Part shown: positions 58,020 to 64,000 of the stretch, one piece after another
How the letters are laid out: every line of letters starts with the position of its first letter
Position numbering within the stretch: the stretch's first letter is position 1
Source: Proteles cristata cristata
Lineage: Eukaryota > Chordata > Mammalia > Carnivora > Hyaenidae
Direction of reading: 5' to 3'
NCBI GenBank assembly: GCA_017311185.1
Contig: JAESUZ010005088.1
Coordinates: 1-64,000, forward strand
DNA length: 64,000 bases
Made by a program: the position numbers and the translations under genes
Notes under the pieces: generated by a model
Databases searched by the model: none
What the model was told of the DNA's origin: nothing
What the model saw: the letters and a program-made list of their open reading frames with translations, nothing else

Positions 58020-58915
58020 GTTCGTACTTGAGCTCCTAATCTTTCTCCCAAAACTTGTATAATGTCAGTTTGTTTCATCCAGGTGCTCATGCCAGAAAAC
58101 CTGGGGTTGTTCCTGACTTCTTTCTCTCACACCTCACCTCCCAGTCCCACATAGAAAATAAGACGTGTCCCCCTCTCTGCCACTGCCATGCTGGTCCGCC
58201 CCAGCTACCTTCACCTCTTACCTGGCTCGGTGCAGTTCGCCGCCTCCCCGACCAGTCTTCGTGCTGCAACACCTGCATCCCTTCGGGAATGTTCTCAGTG
58301 GCCGGAGTGTCCTTAAACAGGAGTCAGATCATGTCTTCTTTCTCTGTTGCTCAGATCCCTGCAGGGGCTGAAGTGTCATTCCAGTCACTGCATGTCACAT
58401 CCTGGCACTTGAGTAAAGAGTAAAGGCAGCAAACTCCTTACTCTGGCCTATAAGGCGGGATTCAGCACCCCCCTTCCCCTCCCCTCCTCTCCTCTCCTCT
58501 CCAGCTGCTTTCCCTCTTTCTCATGTCACTGCAGCCTCCTATGTCCTGAGTGTGCCCAGCTCACTCCTGCCTCTGGACATTTGCACCTGCTTTCCCTCTG
58601 CTGGAATGTTTTCCCTTCGTGTACCCTTAGGGCATTTTCTCTAAACATCTTGCTCAGGGGTAAGGCCTGAGGGCTTCCCTGACCACCATTTAAAATTGCA
58701 GTCCTCCTATACCCTCCGTCCCCCTTGGGTTCCCCATTTAAGATCTTTTCGTGTACTGTATACATCTTTTTCTTTCGAGTATATATGATTCTTTCCCCAC
58801 TCCCTAGAACATAAACGCCACGAGGGCAGGCAGGTTTGTTCGAGGTCTCCTGCTGCTGAGCCCTAACTAGTGCACAGTGGGCATTTGGTAGACCCCTGTT
58901 CCGTGAATAAATGAG
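58020..58915 (+). mobile_element. L2 3' fragment
   Basis: GAGCTCCTAATCTTTCTCCC, AAACCTGGGGTTGTTCCTGA, CTGGACATTTGCACCTGCTT, CTTCCCTGACCACCATTTAA and CACGAGGGCAGGCAGG are in L2 order, followed by the GTGAATAAATGAGG end. Confidence 0.9.
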
Positions 58916-59229
58916 GATTGTTGTGAATCCGAATGTGCTCTAGATTAGATTTCTCTCTTTTGTAATTTGTTACAGTTATTTTTATACTGCTTTTTGTTCA
59001 AGTGGGTTGAGCAGTGGATTGACAGAGACACTTTCAACGCTTTTGTCTTTCTTAGTGGAGACAGATTTCCTTTTTGGAAGGGAAGAGCAAAGTGAGTGTG
59101 TTTCCGAAACCTGTCTGTGTGAATTATCAGCCTGGGTGCATGTAGGAAAAGTTAGCACCTATGGAGAGCTGGTGTCCCTGGGAGCACAGATTATAACTTG
59201 AGCAGTAGTTGTAATCAGGTCGGATGGGG

Positions 59230-59405
59230 TTTACCTTTAGAACTGCTTTCCCTTTGGAAGAATCACTGGCTGTATGGCTTCGTGCACATGATCTCTTCTC
59301 AGTTTCCCTTCTGTAGTCTGTAAAGTGGGGACGGTGACTTCTATCTGGTTCACTTCACTGAGTTGAGAGAAAGAATTGAGTGAGATCATGGCAGGAATCT
59401 GCTGT
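59230..59405 (+). mobile_element. MIR fragment
   Basis: CTCAGTTTCCCTTCTGTAGT, TGTAAAGTGGGGACGGTGAC and AGAATTGAGTGAGATCATG match MIR in its sense orientation. Confidence 0.75.
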
Positions 59406-60820
59406 GAACCAAGTGTTAACAAAAACTCTGTTGTTGGAATGGTAAATCTTTTCTAGCAAATTGAAGTGACAACTACCATTCTCGGTGCCATCTGGTTTCT
59501 CTCTGGATCCCTTTCCTTAAATGTCACATTATTGTTGTATGTTGGTCATTGTGAGATGAGGCTCAGAAAAATTATGGTTAGTGTGGGAAATGCAGAGGAA
59601 AAAAATATCCCCACTGCATTCTATATTTTAGAGCCAAAGTAAATGGTAATTGACTTTTGTTTTGGATTATCACTGTTCTTAGTTACCTGAAAGTTGGATG
59701 CAACACACCGGATTTCATTTTGTGGATGCCTTCTCTATTTTTTCTTGAATTTTTCTTTCTTGCTCACTCTTCGCAGAAGCAACTCAAATTTCTTTGTAAA
59801 TAGAAGCTAGTATATGATTTTGTAGGGAGTGGTGTTAAATGTATAATTTGGACTTAGTATTTTTTCCTTTTTGAGTGCTGAAATAATATTTTTACATCAT
59901 TTTCTGGGTATCTTTTTAACCCTGGAGAGAATGATTTTTTTTTTCTTAAATTCATCAGATGTCTGTCCTGAAATACATCTGCAAGATTTTTTAGCCTAAG
60001 CCCCTTGTTCTTTCGGATTCCCAGGAGACCGTGGTATGTTTTCAGTGTCATAGAAGCATGTTTTAACAACGGTGTTGGCCGATAGTTTTCTTTCTTGCAT
60101 GATTGGCTTCTTCATGCTTTAAACTTAAGCCCAGTGCAGAAAGTAATATGTCTCTTTGTGTATTTTCAATTGCTGACACTAGTGGCCTACAGGGACTTGG
60201 GAGTATATTACTGTCTGTTTAGCAGATGATTCATATGGGCAGAACTTTTGCAGGCACTAGGATAATTTTTCCTTTTCTTAAAATATGTTTAGAAAATGGA
60301 AATCCTATTTAGAAGCATATTTCCTGTGTAGAAGGAAGCCTTCTAGGTCTATGCTACATGCTTCCCCTTCTGACTCTTTCAAGTTGTCAGCATTATTTGC
60401 TTCTTCATGGGTCTGTCTCCCGTAAGTGCTTGTGAGCATTTATTTTCTTGAATGCCTCAGGATATTTGAGGTGCTTATGGAAAGGTCTTTTCTGGTGTCA
60501 GATTTGACCTAAGAGCTTTGGAGAGACTATATGATAGTTTTTATGGTTTTGGTGTGACCAAAGAGAATTTTCTCTGTGTCTAAGGCGTGTAATTACAAGC
60601 TGATTTGTTTGTTGTTGTCTAAGTGAAGAGGACCAATCTTTTGTTTGTTTGCATATGTTTCTTATCTGGCTTGTGTCACATGAGGAACAGATGGTTCTTC
60701 TAATGATCAGTTTGCTTTTTTGGCTTTGGAGAATCGAGGGCGAGGATTCTTGAGTTTTTCCCTCATTGTATCTTCAGTTTCGAACACCTGGCACATAGAT
60801 AGTGTTTAGTACAGATTGTT
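59406..60820. other. Single-copy sequence
   Basis: No exon or repeat family recognised in about 1.4 kb. Confidence 0.45.
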
Positions 60821-60885
60821 GAAGGGAGGGAGGGAGGGAGGGAGGAAGGAAGGAAGGAAGGAAGGAAGGAAGGAAGGAAGGAAGA
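60821..60885. repeat. (GGGA)n(GGAA)n microsatellite
   Basis: GGGA units followed by about ten GGAA units, all purine on the plus strand. Confidence 0.97.
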
Positions 60886-61536
60886 TATTGGGGAAGATGA
60901 TACAGGACTGCAAAAGATAAATTGGTAGTGATTATGACTGTCCCAAAACTGACTTGTAAACAAAACAGTCTGTGTCCATCTGTTGTCCACTTTCTGCCCA
61001 TTAAAATTTTATAAAAGTTGTGTTGAATCAGAATTTGGGACTTTATCTTCTCATTGTAAAGTCTTAAGAACTTCAGACTTTACTTGTTGGGTTTAGCTCC
61101 AGGGGGGGAATTTATTAGGGAAATTATTAACAGTGGAAATTTGGAAGAATGTAGAAACCACCTAATATTCCCTAAAGATGGAAGATTGTTTTTGGAAGCT
61201 GTTACGTTTTGTTAAGGCAGAGATCATGTATCTTCTGAGATAACATTTTTCATGGAAAATAAATGAAACAGTAGGTGTTGAAGATGGGAAAGGTTACATT
61301 GAAGGCAGAAGAATCTTGCCTTGAGGTCGTCACTTTTATTTGAGTCAGCACTTCTTTTTATCTTGAGAGGAGCTCTGGAAATTTGGAGCGTGGCTAGAAA
61401 AAGTCTCTCGGAGATAGTACCCTGTGAGAGACCTCCTGAGACATTTTTCGAGTCTTTCCAGATTATTGCTTTTTCAGGTGGAAATAGTTTTATTTATAAG
61501 TCTTGCCTCTTTAAATTAATATTGTGGGTTATGATG
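60886..61536. other. Single-copy sequence
   Basis: No feature recognised. Confidence 0.4.
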
Positions 61537-61552
61537 CTCCTTTTGGACAATT

Positions 61553-61727
61553 AAAAAAATATTTTTTTGTTTTATTTGTTTTTGAGACGAGACAGAACAT
61601 GCGTGGGGGAGGGACAGAGAGAGAGAGGGAGACCAGAGCCTGAAACAGGGGCTTGAATCCATAAACCGTGTGATCATGACCTGAGCCAAAGTTGGACACT
61701 TAACCAATTGAGCCACCCAGGTGCCCC
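61553..61727 (-). mobile_element. CAN-SINE, internally deleted
   Basis: Antisense; lacks the middle between GAGACCAGAGCC and CAGGGGCTTGAATCC. Head CCACCCAGGTGCCCC. CTCCTTTTGGACA on both sides is the target duplication. It is the nearest SINE to the RERE exon, about 350 bases upstream. Confidence 0.93.
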
Positions 61728-62078
61728 TCCTTTTGGACAGTTGTACCCATTATATGTTTTCTACTAGGGTACACTTCACTTTTTCTTTCAAAAGAAGAAA
61801 GCAGTTTGTGTGCTGAAAGTATGGTTTACTATTGAGCATTCAGGCATTTACATTATTGGTGTGGCAGTAAATCCCAAACCATATGCCAGCTGAGACCAAA
61901 AACTGCACGTACTTAAACTTTGTGTCATTTGTCCTAACCTTTTTCCCTGTGGCCAGTGAGACATTTTTAGGGCTAAAACACAAGTAAGAGATTAATTTAA
62001 CAAAATGTTACCTAGGAAGGAGCTATGAGAAAGTGTTAAAGTAATATCAGTTTCTCTTTCTCTTTTTTTCTTGCCTAG
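61728..62078 (+). other. Intron end before the RERE exon
   Basis: Single-copy, ending in the pyrimidine tract and acceptor CCTAG. Several AAC and TAAC words at 61970-62040 could serve as branch points; none is singled out. Confidence 0.6.
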
Positions 62079-63342
<1,264 letters not shown>

Positions 63343-63502
63343 AGGGCGCCTGGGCGCCTCAGTTGGTTGAGCGTCTGACACTTGATTTTGGCTCAGGTTG
63401 TGATCCCAGGGTTGTGGGATTGAGCCCCATGTCAGGCTTTGTGCTGAGTGTGGAGCCTGCTTGAGATTCTGTCTGTCTCTCACTCTCACAAAAAAAAAAA
63501 AA
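63343..63502 (+). mobile_element. CAN-SINE, short variant
   Basis: Starts AGGGCGCCTGGGCGCCTCAG, has ACACTTGATTTTGGCTCAGG and GAGCCTGCTTGAGATTCTG, and a pure A tail. It is in the intron after the RERE exon. Confidence 0.92.
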
Positions 63503-64000
63503 GACGACTCCTGGTTTGCTATTCTTCCAGGAAAGAGAGACTAAAGAAATGATGTTATGTTGTTAACCTGGTGCTGTTGTTTTCCTGAGGAGTACTGTCT
63601 CTTTGCTGAACTTTGCATAAAGTACTGGAATTTTTCCTTCTGTAGGCGTTTTCTTTTGAAATTCAAAAGATAAATCAGTATTAGAACTTATTCAGATACA
63701 CTTGTAGTCACAGCTACAATTTACTGGTTGATGATTAACTGAGAAGGTATTTATGTGACATAAAAGTTATGAGCATTAGGTTTTAGAGAAGCTAGGGTTG
63801 TGCTGTGGAGATCGAGTCATGATCGAGTCACATGTGGGTTGTACTGCTGTCTGTCCGTGTCTGTGGTTTTACAGATTTAGACATTGCACAGTAAGAATTT
63901 CTGAGCCCTTGAAGAATATCACGTTGTAGAATTACCTCGAATTACTTGCTGTGGGCCTATTCCGTTCTAAAACATGAGAAAGGAACAGAATGTGTTAACT
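63503..64000 (+). other. RERE intron, single-copy
   Basis: No feature recognised to the end of the window. Confidence 0.5.

Larger units (their letters stand above)
1..62078 (+). other. RERE: Probable 5' intronic region of RERE
   Basis: No other recognisable coding exon lies upstream of the RERE start exon. In mammals the gene has very long 5' introns and non-coding first exons (established knowledge). The sequence here is repeat-rich and AT-rich, as expected of an intron. Non-coding RERE exons may be hidden here; they cannot be fixed without transcript data. Confidence 0.65.

Noticed and set aside
60025..60033. Nine-base candidate exon between CCCAG and GTATGT, collagen-like in translation
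   Set aside because: Too short to be credible, and there is no collagen context; chance pairing of splice-like words.

Overview
The window is mammalian nuclear DNA from a cat-like carnivore (Feliformia, most likely a felid). About fifty copies of a tRNA-Lys-derived CAN-SINE of the felid type carry the GGGGCGCCTGGGTGGCT head, a CT-rich body and an AATAAA-rich tail. They lie among older mammalian repeats (L1M, L2, MIR, MLT1, hAT-Charlie) in AT-rich non-coding DNA. There is no bacterial, plasmid or phage content, and no operon-like or CRISPR-like structure.

One protein-coding exon is recognisable. Bases 62079-62547 (+ strand) are the first coding exon of RERE (arginine-glutamic acid dipeptide repeats protein, atrophin-2), a nuclear transcriptional co-regulator. 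The exon has a good 3' splice site, 144 bases of 5' UTR, the start codon at 62223 and 108 codons plus one base. It ends at a GTGAGC donor just as the BAH domain begins. Everything upstream is best read as the long 5' intron or introns of RERE; sequence after 62547 is the next intron.

The only other gene-like signal is a CpG island at about 14920-15530, some 47 kb upstream of the coding exon. It has GC boxes and candidate donor sites and is a plausible internal or alternative RERE promoter, or the start of a non-coding transcript. Most open frames in the window are chance or come from repeats: SINE bodies, the 45-bp minisatellite at 20601-20780, and GC-rich antisense frames in the CpG island.

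Layout. 1-530 nested SINEs. 531-2700 single-copy. 2700-5400 a SINE cluster. 5400-9400 single-copy with four SINEs. 9412-10411 a local duplication with a SINE between the copies. 10700-14900 single-copy with an L2. 14920-15780 CpG island and GT/GC tract. 15780-18640 single-copy. 18640-22100 SINEs, MIRs and a minisatellite. 23030-23860 L1M. 25256-26201 SINE, MIR and MLT1 LTR. 27222-28880 L1 and L2. 30552-31244 a solo ERV LTR. 31300-37690 SINE-rich, including a tandem pair sharing one target site. 39830-42800 hAT element, split MIR and split L1 with a long TG repeat. 43670-53850 SINEs, L2, L1 and MER5A-like. 54326-56540 a long L2 fragment. 57195-59400 MIR and L2. 60821-60885 GGGA/GGAA repeat. 62079-62547 RERE exon.

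I see no convincing undescribed biological system. The most interesting points are a set of little-diverged SINEs sharing diagnostic changes whose antisense strand offers a ready splice acceptor, two SINEs inserted at one target site with three copies of the target repeat, the internal CpG island, and the alternating 24/21-bp minisatellite. All family names are from recognition by eye; no database search was run.
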